This document shows, one piece after another, positions 1-10,573 of a stretch of DNA of 64,000 bases. The notes below the pieces were generated by a model that had not been told where the DNA came from, did not search any database, and saw nothing but the letters and a program-made list of their open reading frames with translations. Each line of letters begins with the position of its first letter. Position 1 is the stretch's first letter. The position numbers were made by a program, and so were the translations under genes. This DNA comes from Proales similis (Eukaryota > Rotifera > Eurotatoria > Ploima > Proalidae): the NCBI GenBank assembly GCA_019059635.1, contig JAGVRJ010000015.1, positions 186,001 to 250,000 on the forward strand, given 5' to 3'.

Positions 1-766
1 AAGTGCCTTGTCTGTGTGTGTGTGTGTGTGCGCGCGCACTCACTGACAAGCCGATCAGATTTCAAAAATGACTGCAAGGCTCGATTGAGGCCAACAATCT
101 CAACCAGTCGGGCAGGCAAGCAGCAACTAGACCCATTCTAATGAGTGCTCTCTCTCTCTCTCTCTTGTGTGTGTGTGTGTGCTGCGTGCCGTAGGGCTCT
201 TGCGTGCATTTACGTGCAAACCGAGATAAAGTGCTCAATGCTGGCCTCATCTATACCTCGTCTATAATTGAATTTTAATCTCTAACATTTGCTTCCTAAT
301 GGCTGCGATGATAAGAGTGGCACACTATATCGAGCGCTGCCCTTATTAGCCCGGCTTTATTTTATTATTTCGCAGTGACTGTTGTTTTTGTTGATTTTCT
401 AATGACACGGCAGTTCCGATTCAGATCCGAGCCGATAATTGAATCAGAAACGCATTCTGCATTCTGCTTGTCTGTCACTAATACTTGTTCCAATTCAATC
501 AAAATCGAGCGCACGATCTTCTGGGACATTGAGACACGCACGTTCGGTGGCAAATAGACACACACACACACACACTGAACAGACAAAGAGACGGAGACGC
601 AAGACGGCTCACGTTTTCCGATGAGCTATTCACTTTGCTTGATTGCTTGCTGCGTTTGAGCTTTTCTCATTTCAGAATAGTCGGCAAACTTGGCGCCAGT
701 GAATATCGCATCGATCGCATAGAGACCAAACAATCACAAGAGAGGAAATAGAGTTGCACTGAAGCA
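1..766. other. Intergenic, microsatellite-rich 5' flank
   Basis: No gene is supported here. The stretch holds a TG/CG dinucleotide run near 14-38, a CT run followed by a TG run near 149-180 and a CA run near 558-575. The open frames are short and low in complexity. The last ~100 bases before 767 are probably the 5' leader of the receptor gene that follows. Confidence 0.6.
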
Positions 767-2092
767 ATGAATTCTTCATCATCATCATCATCGAGCTTTG
801 AGAACACGAGCCTGGCTCGGCTCACAAACGGAACTGAAGAGGGCGGGTCAAGTCCGCCGAGCGTGTTCAACATACTCGTCTACACGGGCTACGCGAGCAC
901 GCTTGTGTTCGGCGTGCTCGGCAATTTGATGGTCATTTACGTGCTTCTCTGCTCGATGGGCATAGAACGGCGCAATTTGGACGCGCCGCCCGAGAGTCGA
1001 CTGATGGCGGGCACTTCGCGCGCTGCGGCACGAGATGCTCCGACCGAGCTGTTCACCGCCACGCAGCGTTCGTTTATGAGACAGCGTGGCGCGATGGCGC
1101 GAATCCGCAAGCTCTACTACGAGCGGCTGTCGATCACCAACCTGTACCTGGTGAACTTGGCGGTCAGCGACCTGCTCTACGTCCTGCTCATTCCCATTCT
1201 GATTACCACGATGAATGTGAACAAATGGGTGTTTGGGCCGCTAGTCTGCAAGCTGTTCTTCACGCTCAGCTATTTGTGTCAGTTCTCGTCCGTGTTCATT
1301 CTGGTCGTGCTGTCTGTCGATCGCTACTTGTCCATAAAGTATCCGACCCAGCTGAACAAGTTCAGGAGCCACGGCAAAGCCAGGATGGTGATCGCACTCA
1401 CCTGGCTCCTGTCCGCCCTCTTCACTCTGCCGGTTAGTGTCTACACTCGACAGGACAGGACCGCGTGTCACATATCGTGGCCCGAGACAGTCGAGACTCT
1501 CCAGCTCTTCTCTGTCTATTCGAGTCTGTTCTGCTACTTTGTGCCGGTCGCCATCATAATCGTGTTGTACACGAAAATTCTGCTCCGCTTGCGCGAGCTC
1601 AATCAGAACAGCCGCCTGAGCTCGGTGTCCGAGCGCCGACGCAAGTCGCATCGCAAAATCACCAAAATGGTGCTGATGATCATCATCTGCTACCTGGTCT
1701 GCTGGTCGCCCTACTGGCTCACGCAGATATTCTTCCTTGTCTACCACATGCTCGGACGCGAGTTCAGCCAGCTGCTGCTCATACTGGCCCACTTGTCGCA
1801 AATGGTCGCCTACATGAACTCGGCACTCAATCCATTCATCTACTCGTACATGAGCGAGGCGTTCAAGACCGACTTTAAGCTGGTGATCAACTCGACCGAC
1901 TGTGGCAAGAAGTGCGTCTCGACCGCCTGCTGTCGAGCAATAAAGTCCAGCAACAGCAGCAGCGCTAACGAGCTCGACGAGCAGTTCGTCACTGCTCCCA
2001 ACGTTCTCGACGCTGACTCGGCCCTTAACAACGCCCGACCACAGCTCGAGCCTCGCTCAGCTCTAAACGAGTCGACAAGCTTGCCCTTTTGA
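767..2092 (+). CDS. Allatostatin-C / somatostatin-type neuropeptide GPCR
   Basis: Single-exon class A GPCR of 441 residues. The N-terminus is Ser-rich with N-glycosylation sites (NTS, NGT) and there are seven hydrophobic segments. TM1 ends GNLMVIYV, followed by an unusually long first intracellular loop of about 55 residues before NLYLVNLAVSDLLYVLL (TM2). TM3 ends in an intact DRYLSIKYP (Asp near residue 184), TM6 has VCWSPYW and TM7 has NSALNPFIYSY with an intact NPxxY. KxTKMVL into TM6 and CWSPYWLTQ recall arthropod allatostatin-C receptors and vertebrate somatostatin/opioid receptors, which usually couple to Gi. It would act at the plasma membrane. All core microswitches are normal, unlike most other receptors in this window. 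The ligand assignment is family inference; galanin/kisspeptin-like receptors are the alternative. Confidence 0.85.
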   Translation: MNSSSSSSSSFENTSLARLTNGTEEGGSSPPSVFNILVYTGYASTLVFGVLGNLMVIYVLLCSMGIERRNLDAPPESRLMAGTSRAAARDAPTELFTATQRSFMRQRGAMARIRKLYYERLSITNLYLVNLAVSDLLYVLLIPILITTMNVNKWVFGPLVCKLFFTLSYLCQFSSVFILVVLSVDRYLSIKYPTQLNKFRSHGKARMVIALTWLLSALFTLPVSVYTRQDRTACHISWPETVETLQLFSVYSSLFCYFVPVAIIIVLYTKILLRLRELNQNSRLSSVSERRRKSHRKITKMVLMIIICYLVCWSPYWLTQIFFLVYHMLGREFSQLLLILAHLSQMVAYMNSALNPFIYSYMSEAFKTDFKLVINSTDCGKKCVSTACCRAIKSSNSSSANELDEQFVTAPNVLDADSALNNARPQLEPRSALNESTSLPF

Positions 2093-2914
2093 AATTCTCT
2101 TTATCTTGCTCTCCCTGGGCGCGCGTGTGTGTGTGTGTAAACGTGAGTTTTATAATCTTATTGAACCTTTTCGGCCTGTTTTTATTCATTTGTCGTTTAT
2201 ATTTTTCCGGTTTCTTATTCGAAGTTTTTTTTCTTTTTGCTTGAAACAGAAAAATAAGGTCTTTGCTGGTCAGGGCTGCCATTTTGCGATTTTCTACATT
2301 CTCACCAATTAAAGACATGAATTCTAGTTTTGTAAATAGCTGTCTCGGCCTAGGCTGAAATAAAAAAAAAAGCGAAAAATGAGAAGAAAAACTAAATTGT
2401 GTAAGGAAGAGGAGGCGGCAGACGGGGAGGAATGAGGTAATTGGGTTAGAGCGCAGTCGTGTGGCAGATTGCCGGAAGGGACGACAATTTATCGATCGGT
2501 GCACACAACCGTTAGAAACCGGCGTCAATTAAATTGGTCTGCACGATAGAACGGATCAGTAAAGTTGAGCAAAGCGACGTCCTACCAACGAAAACAACAG
2601 CAACGGCAAGAACCACGGTGACAACCGATTATCCAACTCGAACAATGCCAAACGGCATGTGGCAGGCGCATAAATTTTAGCTAAAAAAACCCGATAAGTT
2701 GATCGGGAGAAAGTTAAACGGCTGAAGAGTGATCGCTTGCCGCTCGCTATAGAGCCGGAATATTTGGCCAAGTTTGCTAAATCTCAATTTCGAGAATTCA
2801 GAGAAACTCCTTCGTTTGCCCGCAACACCGATCTAGGCAATCGAGCTGAATTGATCGCGACCTTCTCTAATCGCAGAACAAAGCCAAATCAACTCAGAGC
2901 GGCACAAGTCAACA
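2093..2914. other. Intergenic / UTR
   Basis: A TG run near 2125-2138 and an A-rich segment at 2360-2373 (AATAAAAAAAAA-type) are compatible with the 3' end of the upstream receptor gene. No coding signal is convincing here; the short frames lack domains and splice support. Confidence 0.5.
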
Positions 2915-3235
2915 ATGGGCTGTTGTGTAAGCGCTTCCTTCTTCTCGCCTAATTCTTCAATTCTTGCTCGCTGTTGTTGTTGTTGCTCTTCTTCTATTTT
3001 CGTCTCGTCAACTTGGCTCGCTAATCTCAATTGCATAAAGCAGAGTTCAAAAGTCGAAAACAAGAACGACGGCTCGTCGAGTCAGCGAAAAGCAGCAAAC
3101 GAGAGGAACGCAAGCGCCAGCTCCAAGCGTGAATATGTCGAACAACCGACCGACGAAGGCCAGCAAGACGGCGATCAACAGGCACCGGACAATGACCAGG
3201 GCGAGCCCGAACTGGCCGACGCGGGCCTCGCCTAA
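2915..3235 (+). CDS. Small MGCC-type dual-acylated hydrophilic protein (hypothetical)
   Basis: Proposed two-exon gene. Exon 1 is only 12 nt (2915-2926, Met-Gly-Cys-Cys), followed by a GTAAGC donor. The acceptor ATAAAG ends at 3040 and exon 2 is 3041-3235, giving 69 residues. Gly2 fits N-myristoylation, with Cys3 and Cys4 as palmitoylation sites; the rest is Ser/Lys then Asp/Gln/Glu-rich and predicted disordered. The 114-nt intron is a multiple of three, so reading through it also stays open and would insert 38 Cys/Ser-rich residues. An AATAAA at about 3290 lies 55 bases after the stop. The N-terminus resembles LAMTOR1 (MGCC), but the remainder does not match, so no function is assigned. A small membrane-anchored protein is the best description. 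Confidence 0.45.
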   Translation: MGCCVSASFFSPNSSILARCCCCCSSSIFVSSTWLANLNCIKQSSKVENKNDGSSSQRKAANERNASASSKREYVEQPTDEGQQDGDQQAPDNDQGEPELADAGLA

Positions 3236-3299
3236 AAATTTTGTCTCTCTTGCTCGTGTGCGTTCGTGTGTAAGTGTGCATTTTAACCAATAAAAACAA

Positions 3300-3834
3300 A
3301 CTGCAACATTCTGATGCTTGTTCGTTTAACCAACTCGTCTGCTTTTGACGTTTATTCAACAAATGAGCTCTGTAGGAAAATTCAATGAGAACATTCTAGA
3401 ATAATAATGTGAGCCGGTGATGCCACAAAGGGAGCGCGGCTGAGAGAGCAGCCGAATTTTGTAATAAAGAGCAATCTAGAGCGAGAAACACAGAGAGAGA
3501 GAAAGAGAAAGAGCAAGGGCAGGAGAGTCAAGTCTGCCGGTCGGTTGATGGTGAGTTGCTCTAGAGAGTAAATGGGAGCAGCGGGCATGTGAGCTAATTA
3601 AAGAGGTGCATGAGCCAAGTAAAGCGTTCTAATGGATGCGAGCGAAAACAAGAGAAAAAAAAAAAGAGGCTGCGGCCCTAATGGCAAACTGCTGATGCCT
3701 CAATCTCAATTTAAGCTCGCTCAGGGGATGAGAACATAAACAAAAACGAGATAAGAAGATAAATTTAGAGGCACAAAGAGAGAGAGAGAGAGAGAGAAGA
3801 AGAGAGAGAGAGAAGAAGAGGGAGAGAAAGCGAG
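3300..3834. other. Intergenic, GA/CT-rich low-complexity tract
   Basis: The segment 3777-3832 is a near-pure GA purine tract next to the 3' end of the minus-strand synaptopodin-like gene. No gene is seen. Confidence 0.6.
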
Positions 3835-6220
3835 TCAAAGATCGCTCGACGGTATTTGAGTTTCGATCCTTGCCTCACCATCGCGATTGTTGTTGCGTAA
3901 TGCGTAGTTCAATGCGTTTCTGTTGTTGAACAAAAAGTTCTCATAAGAGCTCTTGAACTTGATCTTGGACGCAGACTGATCTGCATCGTGATGTCGATGA
4001 TGCTGATGCGCCGGTTCGTGCTGACTGTGATGCGCCGGCGACTCGTGATAGTGCGAGGCCACATGCGGCTCTGGCGAAGCGTCGAACAGCTTTGCTTTTA
4101 GATTTTGCACTCCGTCCTTGGAGACGTTGAATGCGCTCGACGAGTGGCTGCTCGTCTCGCTTGACGCTCTGTTCCAGCTGCTCAGGTCGAGCTTGTTTGG
4201 CTGGTAGTCAAATTTTACAGGCGTGCTCCTCTCTTCAAACGAGTGCAAGGTCAAAATGGCCGAACCAAATAGAGTTAAAGCGAGCTCACCTTGACTGGGC
4301 GTTCCCCAGCCTCTGGCTCGAGCATTAAAGTCTGGATGCTGAGACTGGACCACTGGCTGACTGGCCGCTGGCAGCTGATAGTGCTCGACTGCTGGCGGTG
4401 GACTAAACTGCGCCTGTGGCGTGGGAGCCAACTGCTGAGGGCTGTAGATTGGCTGGGGCTCTTGTTCGGCCTGGTAGAGTTGAGACTGTTGGGCCGGATG
4501 AGGCGGTGTGTAGCCGATCGGGCGTTTAGCGTTCGTCTCGTCGATCACCCACTTTTCTGACTTGGCCTTGCGGCGCTGAAATATTTGCGCGCCTCGGCCG
4601 CCCATTTGTCCGCCGTTCATTTCAAGCGCGTTGGCCAGCGACATGGCTGCCTTGGGAGGCATTTGGGTGTGAGTGACATGCTCGGTGTAATGGCGCTCTC
4701 TGAAGCCCTCGGGCGCGAGCACCTGGCGAACGGGATCGCTCATCGACGCTTGTGCTATGCTCCTTTTGATCATGTCCGGCAGTGTCTCGTCAAACGCATA
4801 TTGACTTATCTGGCCCCTGCTGGCCAGTTGCTCGTAAGCGCCGCTTGCCACCGCTCCTGATGATTGGCCCGGCTCACTGTCGTAGCCGTCCTGGCTGTGC
4901 TGCTCGTCGAATAGACGCTGCTTCTTTTTGTGATACTTGGACGTTGCCGGATTAGAGCCTTCCAGGGTCGCGGCGATGTTGTGTGCCAGTCGCTTCTGGT
5001 CGTCTATTGTCGGATAGTTGAACACGTTCGAGTTGTAGAAATACGAGTCAGAGTAGTTGGTGCCTTTCAAAACGTTTAGGTGACAGGTGGCGAGAATGAA
5101 ACTTTTTTTTACGAAATCTGAACCCAACTTACCGCCCGACTTGATCAGCTCGGTGCCCATTTGCCGTTCGTACTTCTCTCTGACCTCGTCCGGAACGCCT
5201 TGCAAATGCGACAAATGAAGAGAGCAACGAGATGAGCGCAAAGGGTGGAAGGAGCTTACTCTCGGAAAAGCGAGGCGAAGGCACCACGGCCTGGTAGGAT
5301 GGATAAGATGACCAGGAGGACTGCGGCTGCACAGGCTCGTATCGCACTGTTGGCTGGGCACCGCTTACATAGCCCTGGGCCAAATTGTTAAAAGTGTTGA
5401 GGCGTGAGAAGCCTCTGACTTGACCGCGTGAGCCGCTTTCAGCGTTCATGTTTACTGCGAAGTTGCTTCTCAAACGATCACTTTCATTATCAAAACTGTG
5501 CTGCTTATGATAGGCCAAGTAGTTGAAGCAACTGAATTTAAGGCGGCCTTGCTGCTCTGCTTGCTTTCTCGGTGGTTGCTGCTGCTCCCGATGCAGATGC
5601 AGATGATGGTGCTCTATGCTTGCCTGCGTAGCTGCTATTCGCTCGTTAGGCGCTTGTTGCCTTGCCTGAATCTGCCGCTGCTGCTGCTGGTGGTGGTGAG
5701 GATTCGGCTGATGCTGCCGCTGCAGATCATGCTCACGCCGTTCGCCGAGCGAATAATGGGTGCGCTCGGGCAGATAATTAGTAAAAGTTGGATGAGGATT
5801 GGCGCAGAATGAAGTTGCCTCTTGCTTCTTGCTCGATGCTATGATTCCAATTCGTTTCGACGATGATGATCGCCTATAATTGCGCTGCGGAGCCAAGGCC
5901 TCCGTATCGCTGAAATAATTCAGCTCCTTGAAAGGCTGCCGGAGCGTTATTGACGCATACGAAACTCGATTATGCTCATCGCCGGCGCTATCAGTTGCAG
6001 TGTGCTGCTGCTGGTTAGAGCTGCTGGTACAACGACTGCTGCTTGCCAGCGAAATGAGTCGACCGCTGGCATCACTGTGCGAGTCGTCGACGCTCCTCAA
6101 TCGATGTTGTTTTATGACCAGCAGGCGCCACTTGTCCGGCTCGTTGCTGGACGACGAGGACGACATGAACACGTCGTCTTCGTCGTCGACGCTGTTCCAT
6201 GCGCCTATGCGAGAGCTCAT
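3835..6220 (-). CDS. Synaptopodin/CHAP-like cytoskeletal protein
   Basis: Minus-strand gene whose four exons join in frame: 5260-6220, 5133-5198, 5063-4290 and 4232-3835, giving 732 residues. The first 320 residues are Ser/Gln/His-rich and disordered. After the short second exon come a dibasic stretch (KKKQR), a segment ending GGRGAQIFQRRKAKSEKW near residues 490-510, and a C-terminal TPVKFDYQPNKLDLSSWNRA segment before a His-rich tail. The GRGAxxFxxRxxxxEKW block resembles synaptopodin, synaptopodin-2 and CHAP/SYNPO2L and the insect CG1674-type proteins, which bind actin, alpha-actinin and filamin at Z-discs and stress fibres. No PDZ domain is visible; SYNPO2 has one at its N-terminus. Homology rests on short motifs, so a related muscle scaffold is possible. 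Confidence 0.6.
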
Positions 6221-7655
6221 GTCTCCGTCCGGCGAGCAGCTTTCTAAATTCGCCTTCTTTTAAAATATCGCCTTAGAGCCTCTTGTAAAAGCCGTGTGTG
6301 CCAGCTCTTGGGCAAGTGCACAGCTTGCCAACGAATCGATGAGAAATTGCAATAAATTGCGTTCCTCCCGCCCGAATGAAACGAAAGGCCTGAAATATTC
6401 GATCGCAGATGGGTCAGAATGAGAAAATGGCCGAGAGCTCATAAAGGTCGGCGCCGGATTCAGCAGAGGCATTCCGACGCTTAGGCAATCATCGACCGTC
6501 AGCACCTCGCAACGCGTTATTGCAAGCAGACGGACAAGCGGATCGAATCTTCACGTTCTCTAGTAATTAGACCAACACCACTGCAGACCACTCTCCCCCT
6601 CTCTCTCTCTCTCTGGGCTTCTCGCTCGCTCTCTCTACACCGGCGAGATCTCGTGGTCTCATCACTCTGGACTTGTAATTGCATAATCGAACTCGAGCGA
6701 AATGCCAATTGCAGCAAAAAATAGCTTTGACTGGCCATCGTCGGTCGGTCGACAAGAGTTTCACCGTTGTTAGAGACAAGAGTCGACATTTCACCCGACT
6801 TGCTCGCTTGCTGAGAAGCTCGTCACTGACTCAAACCATACCGGGCGGCAGCCATTCCACCGATAGCCGATGTTGTTGTTGTTGTTTATTGTAGCGATCC
6901 TGCTCGTCTGCTTGCTCGTTTCTTGACTCTTTGTTATCTCTTGCAGGCCAGTCAAAGCTATCGAACGAATGGTTGGGCATGCGTTATTCGTTAGCCAATT
7001 GCGCTCGTCTGCTTTGTTAGTTAGTTGTTTAGATGGCCGCAATATTACTCTTTTAGACGGTATTTGGCGTTCATCCGATTGATGAATTAGACTCGGAGCA
7101 TTCCGCTGATTGCCCGTGCAAACTGGCCTGCCAGCGCACGCAAACAAACAAACATACAGAGAGATAGACTGACCAAAGCAGACAGGCCTAAACAGAAATT
7201 AATTTGGACGGTCTAATGCGCGCCAAATGGGCTTAATGGTTCAGTTCAGACCGAGGCCTTCGGTGAGCTCAATTTGCAACATCGAAACGAGTACATTCCA
7301 CTGAGAGCTGGCGTTTTTCTGCCACTTCGAGTAAGCCAATAGAGAATAGCTCGAGCAGAATCGGTTCGATTGCACCTTTTTTGGACTCTTTTGCAGGGGA
7401 ATTGCGCCGCATTGAAATATCGAGCCGCTAATCGACCCATGCAGACAGGCGAGATGAGCTTAATTACCTGGGGAACGGCTTAATTGAATGAGCGCGAGGC
7501 TCAACATCAGGCAGATGAATTTGGCACAGCTGCGCGCTTAAGAGCTGCAGTTCGGACAAAATTTGCCGACCCACATCGTCCGACAGCCGCGTGTCCTAGC
7601 AACGCTCTCGCCAATGCCGGACGGTGCTGCGAAATGAACTCGCATTGAGAAAAAT
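6221..7655. other. Intergenic between divergent genes
   Basis: This is the shared upstream region of the minus-strand synaptopodin-like gene and the plus-strand CCDC15-like gene. It contains a CT run near 6598-6616 and a GTT run near 6873-6887. No coding frame with domains or splice support is seen; regulatory content is likely but I can point to no specific site. Confidence 0.5.
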
Positions 7656-8496
7656 ATGCTGCCCACAGCCGGCCCCAAAAGAGGCGCAGTGGTGCTCAAT
7701 GCGCCCATTGTTGGCGGAGATGCGTTCGAGTGTGCAATAAAGGAGAACAGACGAATAGAGGAAAAGAGGGCGGCCGACAAGCAGAAGATAAACGAATTCA
7801 AGCGACGCGTGAGAGAGCGACTCAAGAGACGCGCCTTGCTCGAGAGAGAAGTGGACGCCGAGCTCAGCATTGACCAGTCGAATTCAGTGAAGGCCGACGA
7901 GAACGAGACAAGTCTAAACCAAAGGCTGGCGCTGCTCTCCATCAAACAGAAGCAGGCGGACAAGGAGAAGCGGGACTCGGAGAAGCGTGTCCTCTGCGTC
8001 AGAAAGATGTACAGCAACATAGAACGAGACAAGATTCGCAGCATGAGCACAGATTCGCCGATTCGCACAATGAGCACAGACCAGGCTGTTGGTCGCGAAC
8101 GTGCCGATCTCTCATCGCAGCCTTCTCTGACAGCCTCTGACGCCAGCGGCGGCCAGCACGAGCAGGACAAGGTCCAAGTGGGGCAAGTGACGCAGCCGCT
8201 CACCGCTCGTTCTGCTCACGGCCGAGACTCGTTCCAGCGCCAAATTCATTATCTCAAGCAGCTTCTCAAGGAGAGAGTGGCCAACAGCAAGATCCGCCTG
8301 CCGCCCATCTGTCAATGCAACCTGCACAGTGACATCTGGAGCTCAGACTGGAGCGAATGTGCCAACAACTGTGAGTTCTATCGCAACCCAATAGGTAAAT
8401 CGACTCGAGCATTTCTCGTCAAGACGCTCATTCCTAATCGCTGTTGATTGCGTAGGCTACACACGAACTCTTTTCAAACTGCTCGAGCGTTCTTGA
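7656..8496 (+). CDS. CCDC15: CCDC15-like coiled-coil protein
   Basis: Two exons, 7656-8394 and 8456-8496, joined across a 61-bp GT-AG intron in phase 1, give 259 residues. Residues ~25-125 are highly charged, Lys/Arg/Glu-rich and helical, as expected for a coiled coil. The C-terminus has a compact Cys motif, LPPICQCN...CANNCEFYRNP, which continues across the intron as GYTRTLFKLLERS and ends at TGA. LPxLCxCG...CANNCxFYKNxxxYxxAL is a hallmark I recall from the C-terminus of CCDC15, a centriole/cilium-associated protein. The protein is far shorter than vertebrate CCDC15 (about 950 residues). The intron is well supported because skipping it extends exactly that motif, whereas reading through ends it in unrelated sequence. 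Function is inferred from the family. Confidence 0.65.
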
Positions 8497-8829
8497 TTTG
8501 AATTTTTGAAAAAGCCAGTAAATTGTTTCGTTCAACTTGTTTCGACTTGTTGCACACTGAAGCGAATCAATGGAGTTGAGAATCAGTGCGCCAGTCAGTG
8601 AATCAACTGACACTTGTGATCACGTGGCCATAATTAGTTGCTTGTTGTGAAATAACCGCGAATTGCGCAACAAGAAGAAATTGTCAAATTGAGCGACGCA
8701 CAGAGGAGCGGGAGGGCCTGATTGGGACGTTTATAAAAGAGAAGTGGAAGAATCTGCGAGACACTGCAAATCTCAGCGGTTTCTAGATCTTAGCCGCTTA
8801 AAGAGCGCCCAAGCTAGTGTTAGAACAGA
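8497..8829 (+). promoter_or_regulatory. Upstream region with TATA box of the LENG9-like gene
   Basis: TATAAAAG at 8732-8739 lies 91 bases before the ATG at 8830, a good spacing for a TATA promoter with a ~60-nt leader. The rest of the gap shows nothing else recognisable. Confidence 0.5.
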
Positions 8830-10335
8830 ATGGCGGACAGCCAGTTAGAGGCGTCTATTGCGAAGCTCAACGAAACGATTCGTGTCGAGTACTCTCATTT
8901 GGCACCGGCCAAAGTCATGCGCAATGTGGGCGACTGCACTCTCATGCTCAAATTTAACCAATTCATGCCACTTGATCTGAGCTTCTCTGTCCAGTTTGAT
9001 GGTAAGTTGCGCTCAAGTCTGCCTTTGCTCTCTCCGCCTCGCTCATGTTGGCACGTTGAAGAGTGCGCTCACGCCTCACTCATTGTAAACAGTCTCAAGC
9101 CGAATCGATGGTCCAACGAACAGCTCGAGGGTCTACGATCTTACTTGAACACATTTATTGGCAGCGACGGGTCGATTCACTCGCTGAGCGACATGTTTCG
9201 CCAAGCACTCGAGTACGTCGAGGCCAACTTTGGCTCGTTGTCCGATGGCAAGCGGGCGCCGTCCTTAGCAAAGCCGACTGGCAAGAAACGAGCGAGCAGA
9301 AAAGAGACGCAAGACGAAGAGAATGCGGCCGAGAAGAAGGCGTCAATGAAAACTGCCAACGACGTGGTCAAACGCATCGAATGGGACGAGCAAATAGACA
9401 AGCGGCAGATCACGGTCGGCTACATGGACCGTTTCCTCGGCCTGAAAGAGTGCGCGTTCGACACGTTCGACTGGGGCGACATTGTGCAGGCGGAGTGGGG
9501 CGCGCTGGCCATACCCGAGCACCGGATCAGCTACTTCAAGTACAAGAACGAGCTAGTTTGGGACAAGGGCCAGCGGCTGGACAACGTGTTTGGCTCGACC
9601 GGCTCCGGAGTGAACATAGTCGACGTGATCGAGAGGCTGAAACACGACTCGAGCAGTGAGAGCTCATTGAAAAGCGAATTGACACTCGACGAGAACGAGG
9701 CCGAGCAGGTTCACTCGATCGGACGCGTAAAAGTGCGTCAGGACTCGCCCAACTGTTTCGTGTCCATTCCAATCGCCGACAAGCAAATAGTCAGGCGAAT
9801 AGAAGAGCTGCACAAAGAGCTGCTGAAGCAGAATGGCGCAATAGAGAGTTACCTGATGCCGACCAGCTCGCTTCACTTGACCTTGGTCACTCTGCGCTCG
9901 GACAGCGACGAGCAGCTCGCAATTGTCAAAGAGTCAATCAGGGCCGTCTGCGATCTGATGAAGCCCGAGCTCGCTTCGGCTCGCTTTTCTCTACGCGGCC
10001 TCTCCGACTTTTACAACAAGGTCTTGTACATAAAGTGTGAGCCTCAGAGCTGGATGAACGAGCTGAGAGTGAAGCTGTTGGACACAATGCGCGAGAAGGG
10101 CGTCAACTTGGCCGGCAACTACTTTGAATTCATTCCGCATCTGACCGTGATGAAGATAAGCGGCGAGCGACGCGGCCACAACGTTCACCAGCTGGTCGAC
10201 GCCAGTCTACGAAACTCGTACAAAGACGTTGACTTTGGCCAGCAGGTGCTCGCCAGCGTCGAGCTCTGTCGCATGGTCAACATATTCAATTGCCAAACTT
10301 ATCCGGTCGAGTTTGACGTTCAATTCGACTCCTAA
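8830..10335 (+). CDS. LENG9: LENG9-like RNA-end protein: N-terminal domain + MJ1316 (DUF504) + 2H phosphoesterase
   Basis: Open frame of 501 codons, or 481 if the 60-nt GT-AG intron 9002-9061 (donor GGTAAGTT) is removed; both keep frame. The N-terminal ~115 residues look like an RWD-type fold ending LKPNRWSNEQLEGL. After a Lys/Glu-rich linker, RIEWDEQ...VGYMDRFLG...RISYFKYKNELVWDK matches the MJ1316 RNA cyclic-group-end recognition domain. The C-terminus is an AKAP7/2H-phosphoesterase domain with both catalytic motifs, HLTL near residue 348 and HLTV near 436 (full-ORF numbering), and FVSIPIADK at its start. Together this matches LENG9-like proteins, thought to act on RNA ends carrying 2',3'-cyclic phosphate. 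Vertebrate LENG9 carries a CCCH zinc finger, which is absent here. An AATAAA lies at ~10387. Confidence 0.85.
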   Translation: MADSQLEASIAKLNETIRVEYSHLAPAKVMRNVGDCTLMLKFNQFMPLDLSFSVQFDGKLRSSLPLLSPPRSCWHVEECAHASLIVNSLKPNRWSNEQLEGLRSYLNTFIGSDGSIHSLSDMFRQALEYVEANFGSLSDGKRAPSLAKPTGKKRASRKETQDEENAAEKKASMKTANDVVKRIEWDEQIDKRQITVGYMDRFLGLKECAFDTFDWGDIVQAEWGALAIPEHRISYFKYKNELVWDKGQRLDNVFGSTGSGVNIVDVIERLKHDSSSESSLKSELTLDENEAEQVHSIGRVKVRQDSPNCFVSIPIADKQIVRRIEELHKELLKQNGAIESYLMPTSSLHLTLVTLRSDSDEQLAIVKESIRAVCDLMKPELASARFSLRGLSDFYNKVLYIKCEPQSWMNELRVKLLDTMREKGVNLAGNYFEFIPHLTVMKISGERRGHNVHQLVDASLRNSYKDVDFGQQVLASVELCRMVNIFNCQTYPVEFDVQFDS

Positions 10336-10573
10336 ACGCCGATTTTCAATTCGTTTCAGCTCGTTTCGTTTGATTTTTACAAGAATGAATAAATTTCTGC
10401 TCTCCTGTTCACTTTGATTCGAGCACAATTGAAAAGTCAGTTTCGCACCAAGTTCGCGCTTCTCCCTGACTGCCGAGAAGACCACTGACCAGTGTGGGCC
10501 GAGTCACAGCATTCGTCAAACTGCACGTGCCGCACTAGAGCGAAAATAGAGCCACCCAGGCAGATAGAGAAGG

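Noticed and set aside
1241-1801. Long antisense frame inside the allatostatin-C-type receptor
   Set aside because: Codon bias of the receptor gene keeps the opposite strand open; the translation has no recognisable fold.
2915-3235. Identification of the MGCC protein as LAMTOR1
   Set aside because: Only the first four residues match; the helical regions that define LAMTOR1 are not recognisable.
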